A stretch of DNA of 10,811 nucleotides from Lachnospiraceae bacterium UBA1748 (lineage in GTDB: Bacteria; Bacillota; Clostridia; Lachnospirales; Lachnospiraceae). Location of the stretch: assembly GCA_002314855.1 (NCBI GenBank), contig DCHQ01000087.1, forward strand, positions 1,909 through 12,719, given 5' to 3'. The translations under genes were made by a program, and so were the position numbers. Positions 1-7,009 of this stretch are shown here, piece after piece. The notes beneath the pieces were generated by a model. The model saw only the letters and a program-made list of their open reading frames with translations. It made no database searches and was not told the origin of the DNA. Position 1 is the first letter of the stretch. Each line of letters opens with the position of its first letter.

Positions 1-860
1 TCATGACCAGCTTCCTTCATCTCCTTGATGATGAGCTGAGCACCATTACATACCATAAAGTACTCCTGATAGATTCTAAGGAGATTACCAGCTTCATCTG
101 AATCATCTGGATAAAGGAAAAGTGTAAGGTTATTCTTGATCGCCTCTTTATCAAAGCTGATACCCTTCTTAACAAGAGACTCATCGATTGACTCTATATC
201 AAAAAGTCTAAGCTTATTAACGCCCTTGTTGTAACCAATTACATCAATATCATAAAGTCTTGACTTAACCTTCTGCTTACCAAAGTTAACTGTAAATGTT
301 GTAGAAGTCTTTGTAAGCCATGAGTCCTTCTCAATCCAGTCATTCTTAGCAGCGTACTGCTTGTTCTTCTTGAACTCCTGCTTGAAAAGTCCGAAGTGAT
401 AGTTAAGACCAATACCCTCTCCTGGAAGGCCAAGAGATGCTATTGAATCAAGGAAACATGCTGCAAGTCTACCAAGACCACCATTACCGAGTGATGGTTC
501 TGGCTCTATCTCTTCAATCTTGCTAAGGCTCTTACCCATTGTCTTAAGTCCATTATTTAACTCATCATAGATACCAAGATTGATAAGGTTATTAGATAAT
601 AACTTACCAATTAAGAACTCCATAGAGATGTAATAGATTTTCTTCTTACCATCGATAGCTGGCTTAGCTGCCATCTCATCCTTAGTAAGCTTAAGTAATG
701 CGTAGTAAAGTTCCTTGTCTGTACAAGCCTTAAGTTCTTTCTTATACATCTTCTTTACTACTGCTTCAAGCTTAGTCATTACACCATTATCTTTAGCTGG
801 TGCTTTAACTGTTTTTGCTGCAGTCTTTGGGGCAGTCTTTTTAGCTACTTCCTTCTTCAT
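1..860 (-). CDS. glgP: Glycogen/starch phosphorylase, N-terminal part (truncated by window edge)
   Basis: This is the first 286 codons of glycogen phosphorylase, which releases glucose-1-phosphate from alpha-1,4-glucans using phosphate and PLP in the cytoplasm. The call rests on the family blocks YYISMEFLIGKLLSNN (about residues 76-91) and GNGGLGRLAACFLDS (about 125-139), followed by a GIGLNYHFGLF segment. The PLP-lysine and catalytic C-terminal half lie outside the window. The start at 860 is supported by AAGGAGAA a few bases upstream; the next Met (residue 28) has no such site. Residues 1-27 form a Lys/Ala/Pro-rich, probably disordered extension before the normal phosphorylase start. The gene begins 44 bases after the pncB stop with no terminator between, so it is probably cotranscribed with pncB. 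Family assignment is secure; whether it prefers glycogen or maltodextrin cannot be told. Confidence 0.93.
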   Translation of the reverse strand, partial: MKKEVAKKTAPKTAAKTVKAPAKDNGVMTKLEAVVKKMYKKELKACTDKELYYALLKLTKDEMAAKPAIDGKKKIYYISMEFLIGKLLSNNLINLGIYDELNNGLKTMGKSLSKIEEIEPEPSLGNGGLGRLAACFLDSIASLGLPGEGIGLNYHFGLFKQEFKKNKQYAAKNDWIEKDSWLTKTSTTFTVNFGKQKVKSRLYDIDVIGYNKGVNKLRLFDIESIDESLVKKGISFDKEAIKNNLTLFLYPDDSDEAGNLLRIYQEYFMVCNGAQLIIKEMKEAGH

Positions 861-904
861 GTTTTCTTCTCCTTGTTATATCTTTTTGTTTTTCTTTTAC
901 TATA

Positions 905-2122
905 TTATCTCAAAACCATGGTCTCGTGAGTCATACGCCAGTCAATACAACGCTGTAAGTAATGGATGTATTCAGGATTCTTGCACATACCCTTACCTTC
1001 TACGTCACTTATCTTGGCAACATCACCACCATTACATGCTGTAGTCTTCATTACGATATTAAGCGCTGGCACGCATGTATCATTGGCAATAAATGTACCA
1101 ATACCAAATGCTGTCTTTACTTTACCCTTGAAATATCTGTTAATCTCTGTAGCCTTCTCAAAGTTAAGACTGTCACTGAAGAGCAGTGTCTTAGTTGTAG
1201 GATCAAGACCAAGCTCTTTATAATGATCAATCATCATATCGCCCCATTCATATGGACTACCTGAATCATGTCTTACACCACTAAAGAGTGTTGCATATGT
1301 GAGCTGGAAATCCTTGAGGAAGCACTTTGTAGTAATAGCATCAGTAAGAGCTGTACCATTGAGGACTCCGTACTCCTTTACCCATGCATCAAGTGCGTAC
1401 CAGTTAGAATATGCTGGATTATGCTTGTGGTTACCCTGACCAACACACATAATCCACTCATGCGCCATAGTTCCTACTGGTGTAAGCTTCTGTTCCTTGG
1501 CAAGATATACATTACTTGTACCCACAAATTTATTGCCTTCTGGAAGCTTAGCTGCTGCAAGCTTAGCAACTGCCATAGCCTGTGCTTCACCTGAAAGTCT
1601 TCTTCTCATACCGAACTCACTGAATGCACCAAGCTCATACTTGCCATCTAATATACCCTGAACCTTGGCATCAAGTCTTTCCTTGAAGCTTGCCATAAGT
1701 TCATCATAGTTATAATTCATTCTGAAGAATACTTCGTTAACAATAGCAAGTGTTGGAATCTCATACATAGATGTATTAAGCCATGTACCCTTTGTTTCAA
1801 TGCTAAGTCCACACTCTGCATCAGTTGTTATTTCAAAGTCTTCATATCTTGGCTTCCAAAGTCTCAAGAAATCAACGTATGATCCTTTAATCCACTTGAT
1901 ATTATGAAGATACTCTAACTCGTCTTCCTTGAATCTGAGATCACAGTACATCTTAATCTGACGTTTAATTTCTTCTACCATCTCGGATGTGAAGTGTACA
2001 TCAGTATTTCTACACTTGAAGCTCCATGTTGTCTTGTAATCACTGAACTGGTGATATATAGCCTGACCCATAGAAAACTTATATGCATCTGTTTCTAACA
2101 AACTCTTAATAATTGGTTCCAT
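905..2122 (-). CDS. pncB: Nicotinate phosphoribosyltransferase
   Basis: This enzyme makes nicotinate mononucleotide from nicotinic acid and PRPP with ATP, the entry step of the Preiss-Handler NAD salvage pathway. It shows the PncB N-terminal block TDAYKFSMGQAIYHQF, the block GTMAHEW whose His is the phosphorylated residue in characterised PncB (residue 221 in the numbering used here), FSGVRHDSGSP in the phosphate-binding region, and FGIGTF near the C terminus. At 405 residues it is the normal bacterial PncB length. The reading frame is open from an ATG at 2134, but the ATG at 2122 is preferred: a GGAGGA motif lies about five bases upstream of it, inside the longer reading, while the 2134 ATG has no ribosome binding site. 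It has its own promoter and precedes glgP by 44 bases. Confidence 0.95.
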   Translation of the reverse strand: MEPIIKSLLETDAYKFSMGQAIYHQFSDYKTTWSFKCRNTDVHFTSEMVEEIKRQIKMYCDLRFKEDELEYLHNIKWIKGSYVDFLRLWKPRYEDFEITTDAECGLSIETKGTWLNTSMYEIPTLAIVNEVFFRMNYNYDELMASFKERLDAKVQGILDGKYELGAFSEFGMRRRLSGEAQAMAVAKLAAAKLPEGNKFVGTSNVYLAKEQKLTPVGTMAHEWIMCVGQGNHKHNPAYSNWYALDAWVKEYGVLNGTALTDAITTKCFLKDFQLTYATLFSGVRHDSGSPYEWGDMMIDHYKELGLDPTTKTLLFSDSLNFEKATEINRYFKGKVKTAFGIGTFIANDTCVPALNIVMKTTACNGGDVAKISDVEGKGMCKNPEYIHYLQRCIDWRMTHETMVLR

Positions 2123-2167
2123 GACATCCTCCATCTAACTCATGTTTTAAAAACACAACCAAACTTT

Positions 2168-2196
2168 ATTATACCATATTTTACATACAGTATATA
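2168..2196 (-). promoter_or_regulatory. Extended -10 promoter for pncB-glgP
   Basis: On the minus strand, TGGTATAAT places a perfect -10 (2168-2173) with the TG extension. The -35 position, 17 bases upstream, is only TATATA, which suits an extended -10 promoter. Transcription would start near 2161, leaving about 39 untranslated bases before the preferred pncB ATG at 2122. Confidence 0.6.
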
Positions 2197-2212
2197 TAAA
2201 TAATACCTGTAT
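2185..2212. promoter_or_regulatory. ATACAG-N16-CTGTAT dyad over the pncB -35 region
   Basis: A perfect 6-bp inverted repeat (2185-2190 and 2207-2212) separated by 16 AT-rich bases flanks the -35 position of the pncB promoter. It has no T-run after it on either strand, so it does not look like a terminator. It could be an operator, perhaps for NAD-linked control, but the motif is short and I cannot assign it to a known regulator. Confidence 0.3.
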
Positions 2213-2472
2213 TACTTGGTCCAGTAAGGCTTCTGATCCTTGTGAGTAAAATCTTTCATTCTCACCTTGTAGTCCTCTATCAGCTTCTTGTATATGTCTG
2301 TTTTCTTAGTTGATAGTTTGCCCTCTGCAATTAATTCTTCGAACTTTTTTTCCAGTTCCTTAAGGTTATCCTGCGCGTTGTCCTTATAATTATTGGACAT
2401 ATTAGCTTCGAGTTTAAAAATAATACCCTCTAATTCCTTGTTCTTAAATAGTCCTTCTAAAAAACCTGCCAT
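2212..2472 (-). CDS. Small helical protein of unknown function
   Basis: An 86-residue protein with no recognised motif. It is highly charged, with a Leu/Lys/Glu-rich middle (about residues 30-75) that reads as two or three amphipathic helices or a short coiled coil. It has no signal peptide, membrane segment or cysteine pairs. The start is strong: AAAGGAGG lies four bases before the ATG. It overlaps the 3' end of the radical SAM gene by 16 bases, so the two are probably translationally coupled, and the strong binding site inside the upstream gene argues it is a real gene. A role connected with the radical SAM protein is inference from position only. Confidence 0.75.
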   Translation of the reverse strand: MAGFLEGLFKNKELEGIIFKLEANMSNNYKDNAQDNLKELEKKFEELIAEGKLSTKKTDIYKKLIEDYKVRMKDFTHKDQKPYWTK

Positions 2473-4187
2473 TTTGCCTCCTTTGTAACTGGATTAATAT
2501 GCTTATAATCAAATACTATGTTGCAGCCGCCTTCTATATGTTTAAAGAACTCTATATGAGTCATTCTGCTTATCTGCTTGTTTTCAAGACCCTTATAATC
2601 CGGAAGGTATTTCTCTATATTCGCTTCATCATCGTAAAACTCTCTGGTCGCTCTCATGTCCACTGCCCCAGCAAATTCTGGTCTGGACTTAGCGTTTTCT
2701 CTTAGGTAATAATCAAGCGTTAGATATTCCTTTAAAAGTTCTATATCCACGCCTTCTATATTCGTAGCAGCGTATTCTAATAGCACCTCATACTTACGCA
2801 TACGACTGCTCTGCATAACTGGATAAGCCTTTTCCTTATAGAACTCTGCCAGTCCCCTATACATCTCGTATGGAGACTCATAAAAGCTTGTAAGGTACTT
2901 CTCTGAATTAACAAACTGCTGACTGTTATGATATATTTCGAGCATATCCTCGCTTCCCTTTAGCTCTAGAACATCAGCATATGAAAGATATGCTGTGGAA
3001 AGCACTTCGTATGGCGGTGTATTCGAGTATGTTATCCCCTGACTCTCCACGTATCCATTGATAGGAGCACCGCTAAGCATCTTTAAAAAGCCAAGCTGCA
3101 GTTCATGAGAGCCCATCCGGTACACGTCGTCAAATGAATGTCTAAAAGACACAATATCCTCATATGGAAGACCTGCTATTAAGTCAAGGTGTATATGCAT
3201 GTTATTATTTTTAAGTAGTCTTGCTACATTACTTTTTAGTTTATCGAGATTAGTCACTCTATTGATAGCTTCAAGTGTCCGAGTGTTCGTAGTCTGCACG
3301 CCTATTTCTAACTGCACCAATCCATTTCGCAAGCTTTCTAGTATACTAAGCTCATCTTCAGTCAGGATATCACCGGCCACTTCAAAGTGAAAATTAGTAA
3401 TACCATTATCGTGATCCCTGATATACTCCATAATTTCTATGCTTCGCCTATGATCACAGTTAAAAGTTCTATCAATAAACTTCACCTGAGGAATGCCTGC
3501 ATCCAAGAAGAATTGAAGCTCCGCTCTAACCTGATCCATACTCCTGAATCTAAGCTTCTTATCAACCGATGAAAGACAGTACGCACACCCAAATGGACAC
3601 CCTCTTGATGTCTCGTAGTAAACTATCCTATGCTCAAAATCATTAATATCCTCATACGGAAAAGGTACTGTAGAAAAGTCCAGTGGCTCTGGTGAATCAG
3701 TTACCACTACTCTGTCTCCATCCCTATATGCGATACCTTTTACACTACTAATATCCTGGCCTTTGTAATAGCAGCCAACTAGCTCCGTAAATATCCCTTC
3801 GCTCTCTCCTATCATGATGCCATCGATTTCAGGCATCCTAGCAAAACGTTCATTCACGCTGTAGCTAACCTCTGGACCGCCAAGCCATATCTTAGTAGTC
3901 GGCATAACCTTACGAATATCGCTAACCAAAGCCTCCACCATACTAATATTCCAGATATAACAGGATATCCCTATAAAATCCGGTCTTCTTTCATAAATAT
4001 CAGCCAGTATATCCTTGCGTTCCTGATTGATTGTGTACTCTGCTATATCCACGCGATTGCCACCATCAATATCATCCTTAGAATCCAAAAAAGCGCATGC
4101 ATATTTATATGCATACGCTCTAAGACTCCAAATTGCTGGATTAGAATGTATATACTTTGCGTTTATTCCTACAAGTAAATACTTCAT
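2457..4187 (-). CDS. B12-binding-domain radical SAM protein (DUF4080 type)
   Basis: A 576-residue cytoplasmic radical SAM enzyme. The Cys triad CPFGCAYC (Cys197, Cys201, Cys204) that ligates the 4Fe-4S cluster is intact and preceded by YYETSRG. Residues 1-140 form a cobalamin-binding-type Rossmann region with GISCYIWN (73-80) and LGGPEVSY (102-109), but I see no DxHxxG base-off cobalamin motif. The radical SAM barrel follows to about 390, including VQLEIGVQT. The C-terminal part to 576 is the accessory region typical of proteins labelled DUF4080. The start is supported by AAGGA nine bases upstream. It lies 12 bases after the antiporter gene and overlaps the small gene downstream. The substrate is unknown; such proteins include methyltransferases and other rearrangement enzymes. 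Confidence 0.88.
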   Translation of the reverse strand: MKYLLVGINAKYIHSNPAIWSLRAYAYKYACAFLDSKDDIDGGNRVDIAEYTINQERKDILADIYERRPDFIGISCYIWNISMVEALVSDIRKVMPTTKIWLGGPEVSYSVNERFARMPEIDGIMIGESEGIFTELVGCYYKGQDISSVKGIAYRDGDRVVVTDSPEPLDFSTVPFPYEDINDFEHRIVYYETSRGCPFGCAYCLSSVDKKLRFRSMDQVRAELQFFLDAGIPQVKFIDRTFNCDHRRSIEIMEYIRDHDNGITNFHFEVAGDILTEDELSILESLRNGLVQLEIGVQTTNTRTLEAINRVTNLDKLKSNVARLLKNNNMHIHLDLIAGLPYEDIVSFRHSFDDVYRMGSHELQLGFLKMLSGAPINGYVESQGITYSNTPPYEVLSTAYLSYADVLELKGSEDMLEIYHNSQQFVNSEKYLTSFYESPYEMYRGLAEFYKEKAYPVMQSSRMRKYEVLLEYAATNIEGVDIELLKEYLTLDYYLRENAKSRPEFAGAVDMRATREFYDDEANIEKYLPDYKGLENKQISRMTHIEFFKHIEGGCNIVFDYKHINPVTKEAKWQVF

Positions 4188-4199
4188 ACTTTACTATCC

Positions 4200-5267
4200 T
4201 TATGATATAAACTGGAATGCGCAGAATCCAATATATGTAAGAAGGAGCAATATTCCCTGCCATCTGTACATCTTGCTCTTTATAAGTGCTGGTACTGTAA
4301 GTATAAGCATAACACCCATACCAACTGGTATATCAACTACAAGCGATGTTGGAATTCCATTAATAAATCTCTCAGCTGGAAGATCAAAAGGCTTGATTGT
4401 AATTGCAAGACCACTTACAAGTACAAGGTTGAAAAGGTTAGCACCTATAACATTACCTACTGATAAAGCTCCGTGTCCCTTCACAAGAGAAGTAATAGCT
4501 GTAACAAGTTCTGGAAGAGAAGTTCCAAGTGCTACGAAAACAAGGGCTATAACAGTCTCTGGAATGCCAACTTCTGTGGCGATGATTGTACCATTATCAA
4601 CAAGTAATCCTGCACCAAATGTAATGATTGCAGCACCCATTACAAGATATATGATAGCCTTAATAATAGGCAGCTCTTTCTTTTCTTCATCATCTGCCTC
4701 TTTACTCTCTGATCCCTTGTTGCCCTTCATTGCCTGTATTATTACAAGCACCATATATACCACGAAGATAACAAGGAGTGTGATACCTATTGTTCTGCTA
4801 TATGTTTTTGTAACATATGCGCTGTATACATATACAGCTGCTGCCAAAAAGAAAAATACTACTGGAAGCACAAGTGGTTTTCTATCGATTACAGCCGGCT
4901 TTACTGCAAGAGTAATAGCTGCAATAAGAGCTACGTTACATATAATAGATCCAAGAGCATTACCATAAGAAATAGCACTAGCACCCTTGGCTGCTGCCTG
5001 AGCTGATACCATTACCTCTGGAAGAGTCGTACCAATTGATACTACTGTGGCACCGATAAGTACCTCTGGAATATGAAACTTCTCGGCAATACTTGTAGCA
5101 CCTTCTACAAAACTATCGCCACCCTTAATAAGAAGGATTAGTCCTATTACAAATAGAATAATGGCCGCTGCAAGAGTTGTATACTTGCCATTAATCAAAT
5201 ATGCTGCAAGACCTACTATAAATACTAAAACAAGTGTTATCAGGTCTTTATCAATTACCTTCTTCAT
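4200..5267 (-). CDS. Calcium/sodium antiporter, CaCA family (YrbG-like)
   Basis: An integral membrane cation antiporter of 355 residues, the usual length for this family. It shows the two inverted alpha repeats of the CaCA superfamily. Repeat 1 has GTTLPE (79-84) and GNALGSIICN (102-111); repeat 2 has GTSLPE (248-253) and GNVIGANLFN (271-280). These carry the Glu and Asn residues that bind the cation in known structures. About ten hydrophobic segments are split by an acidic/basic loop at 181-199 (rich in E, D, K). It most likely exports Ca2+ in exchange for Na+ or H+; ion choice cannot be read from the sequence. It starts three bases after the diguanylate cyclase stop, with AAGGA seven bases before the ATG, so translation is probably coupled to that gene. 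Confidence 0.9.
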   Translation of the reverse strand: MKKVIDKDLITLVLVFIVGLAAYLINGKYTTLAAAIILFVIGLILLIKGGDSFVEGATSIAEKFHIPEVLIGATVVSIGTTLPEVMVSAQAAAKGASAISYGNALGSIICNVALIAAITLAVKPAVIDRKPLVLPVVFFFLAAAVYVYSAYVTKTYSRTIGITLLVIFVVYMVLVIIQAMKGNKGSESKEADDEEKKELPIIKAIIYLVMGAAIITFGAGLLVDNGTIIATEVGIPETVIALVFVALGTSLPELVTAITSLVKGHGALSVGNVIGANLFNLVLVSGLAITIKPFDLPAERFINGIPTSLVVDIPVGMGVMLILTVPALIKSKMYRWQGILLLLTYIGFCAFQFIS

Positions 5268-5270
5268 AAT

Positions 5271-6944
5271 TTAATCCTTAACCTCCTGAATCATGTAGCC
5301 GTCACGGCCACTTCTTTTAACCTCATACATGGTTTCGTCAGCCTTTTTCACAAGTTGCTCAAATGTATATTTACTGCTGCGACATAATACGCAGCCAATA
5401 CTACTTGATACGTTAACAGTAACATTATCATTGGAGCATGTATTCTTCAGTACTTCATGAAGTACATCTACTCGCCTTGTAAGCTCTTGCATATTAGTTT
5501 CCGGTACAAATATACAGAATTCATCGCCGCCCGGTCTCGCCACGTATTCTTTACGTCTAAAACAGGTTTTCATTCTATCAGCAGTAACCCTGAGAATATC
5601 ATCACCCTTGTCATGGCCAAACCAGTCATTGATATCCTTGAAGTGATCAAGATCAAGATATATGAGCGCAACATCCTTGGATGTTTTCTTCGCAATATAC
5701 TGCTCTACTCGCTCATTGAACGTGATTTTATTAAGTAATCCTGTGAGGCCATCGATTGTTGCTCTGTACGCAACTTCTTCTCTCTCTCGTTCCTCACGCA
5801 GCTTCTCACTTACATTTCGGATCCCCATAATGATTAAGTTCTCATCATCAGGATTCTTCATAAATTCGATACTATACTGGTTCTCTACTTCATCCTCAAC
5901 TATAGGAAAGTATACTTTGTATTCATCCTGCTTTTCAAGATTTTTAAGAATTATCTCTGGATTAGTCTTTTCCATATATTCGACGTATACATCATCAGAA
6001 AGGATTGATTTAAATATACTGTCAATTTCATCAATAGCCATCTGTTCCTTATCGATGTATCTACTAAAATGATCACCTATTATGTAGCTACTGACAGTTG
6101 ATTCCGTAATATCTACAATTCCAACATAATCAATTTTACCAAGAAGACTCTTCATAATAACAAAGTCAGTACGAAGCTGCTTTTCATGATTCATATTAAG
6201 TTCCAGTTTCTCAGCCTCAAGTAAAAGATTTTGCTGTTCGTAAGTGATTGTATATGCATATATAGTGATACACGAAACCATAAAGCCAAGCGAGAATACT
6301 GGTACGTTTGGGAAAAAGTACCATACAACAGCGACAACCGTAGGTATAATTGAAAATACTACTGCTGTTCCAGAATATAGCTTTGCCTCAGCATCCTTAG
6401 TTCGTACTCTAGCAACAACTGAAAGCATCAGCATAATGAAATAATTGGCGAATTGAAGTGCAAATACTACGATTCTAAGCTCGTTTGTTCTATATATTCC
6501 AATAGAATCTATATAGAAAACTATTGGCTTAAAAGCATTGACAGCTAGTATTACCAGCTGTGCTCCTGCAAGCATTATAGCCAGTGCCTTTAGTACAAAA
6601 AACTTGGCAAAACTTTCAGAAAAATAGCTAATTGTATACCTAAACCACAGCCACGCGACTAACGCAATCATGATATAGAAAATATACGATGTTACGCCGA
6701 GTAGCAGCTTTCTATACGCAAATGCCTTAAACGCTATTATGCCCCATACTGTATCAACACAACAAAAGACAAGAGCTGCAACAAGTAGCTTGCCAAAGCT
6801 CATGTTCTTCTTGCTTCGAGCGTTTATATATAAAGTTCTATTCAACAGAATAAGCAGTACTATCGCACATGCTCCTGCTGTTGATGCATAAAACACACTT
6901 GTCATTGTAAGTCTTATCCTATCTAACAAATATTTATAGTCCAT
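5271..6944 (-). CDS. Membrane-bound diguanylate cyclase (GGDEF)
   Basis: A 557-residue protein that should make cyclic di-GMP from two GTP at the membrane. Residues 17-233 hold about seven hydrophobic segments, resembling 7TM sensor regions of bacterial kinases. Residues 236-260 look coiled, 261-380 may be a PAS-like domain ending in the linker NVSEKLREEREREE, and 395-551 is the GGDEF domain. The catalytic motif GGDEF (472-476) is intact, as are the upstream metal/GTP blocks GLTGLLNK and DLDHFKDIND (431-440). The inhibitory I-site position reads RRKE (463-466) instead of RxxD, so feedback control may be weakened. The first ATG (6944) lies three bases after a perfect -10 box; a second Met (residue 14, 6905) has AGGA upstream and precedes the first membrane segment, so it may be the true start. 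Confidence 0.92.
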   Translation of the reverse strand: MDYKYLLDRIRLTMTSVFYASTAGACAIVLLILLNRTLYINARSKKNMSFGKLLVAALVFCCVDTVWGIIAFKAFAYRKLLLGVTSYIFYIMIALVAWLWFRYTISYFSESFAKFFVLKALAIMLAGAQLVILAVNAFKPIVFYIDSIGIYRTNELRIVVFALQFANYFIMLMLSVVARVRTKDAEAKLYSGTAVVFSIIPTVVAVVWYFFPNVPVFSLGFMVSCITIYAYTITYEQQNLLLEAEKLELNMNHEKQLRTDFVIMKSLLGKIDYVGIVDITESTVSSYIIGDHFSRYIDKEQMAIDEIDSIFKSILSDDVYVEYMEKTNPEIILKNLEKQDEYKVYFPIVEDEVENQYSIEFMKNPDDENLIIMGIRNVSEKLREEREREEVAYRATIDGLTGLLNKITFNERVEQYIAKKTSKDVALIYLDLDHFKDINDWFGHDKGDDILRVTADRMKTCFRRKEYVARPGGDEFCIFVPETNMQELTRRVDVLHEVLKNTCSNDNVTVNVSSSIGCVLCRSSKYTFEQLVKKADETMYEVKRSGRDGYMIQEVKD

Positions 6945-6947
6945 AAT

Positions 6948-6976
6948 ATTATACCACAGTATTAACCTTCGGTAAC
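6948..6976 (-). promoter_or_regulatory. Extended -10 promoter for the diguanylate cyclase unit
   Basis: TGGTATAAT on the minus strand gives a perfect -10 at 6948-6953 with a TG extension, the same nine bases as the pncB promoter. No good -35 is visible at 6971-6976. The predicted transcript start is about 6941, at or just inside the first ATG (6942-6944). Confidence 0.5.
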
Positions 6977-6985
6977 ACTAGTGTT
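6974..6985. promoter_or_regulatory. Perfect 12-bp palindrome AACACTAGTGTT, candidate operator
   Basis: The palindrome sits near the centre of the 65-base divergent intergenic region and overlaps the expected -35 positions of both the leftward and the rightward promoter. That is where a dimeric regulator could control both units at once. No known regulator is assigned. Confidence 0.45.
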
Positions 6986-7003
6986 TGTTTTTTATGATAT
7001 ACT
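6975..7003 (+). promoter_or_regulatory. Extended -10 promoter for the coiled-coil membrane protein gene
   Basis: TGATATACT gives a -10 TATACT at 6998-7003 with a TG extension and no recognisable -35. The ATG starts at 7010, about seven bases after the -10, so the transcript would begin at or beside the start codon. There is no Shine-Dalgarno sequence before the ATG, which fits a leaderless message. Confidence 0.45.
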
Positions 7004-7009
7004 CATAAT

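Noticed and set aside
715..1594. Several plus-strand open frames of 85-109 codons opposite glgP and pncB
   Set aside because: They are antisense shadows of well-supported genes and span the glgP-pncB junction without any motif.
2132..2134. Upstream ATG as the pncB start
   Set aside because: It has no ribosome binding site, while its own following bases provide GGAGGA for the ATG at 2122.
2185..2212. Naming the dyad as a NiaR or NrtR operator
   Set aside because: The half sites do not match a motif I can recall with confidence, and pncB context alone is not enough.
4027..4968. A 313-codon open frame on the plus strand
   Set aside because: It lies opposite the 5' end of the radical SAM gene and most of the antiporter gene, both of which have clear family motifs. 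Its translation is low-complexity Ser/Ile/Thr without a recognisable domain and it has no fitting ribosome binding site.
5457..6444. Plus-strand open frames of 66-136 codons opposite the diguanylate cyclase
   Set aside because: Antisense to an intact GGDEF protein, with no motif and no plausible start signals.
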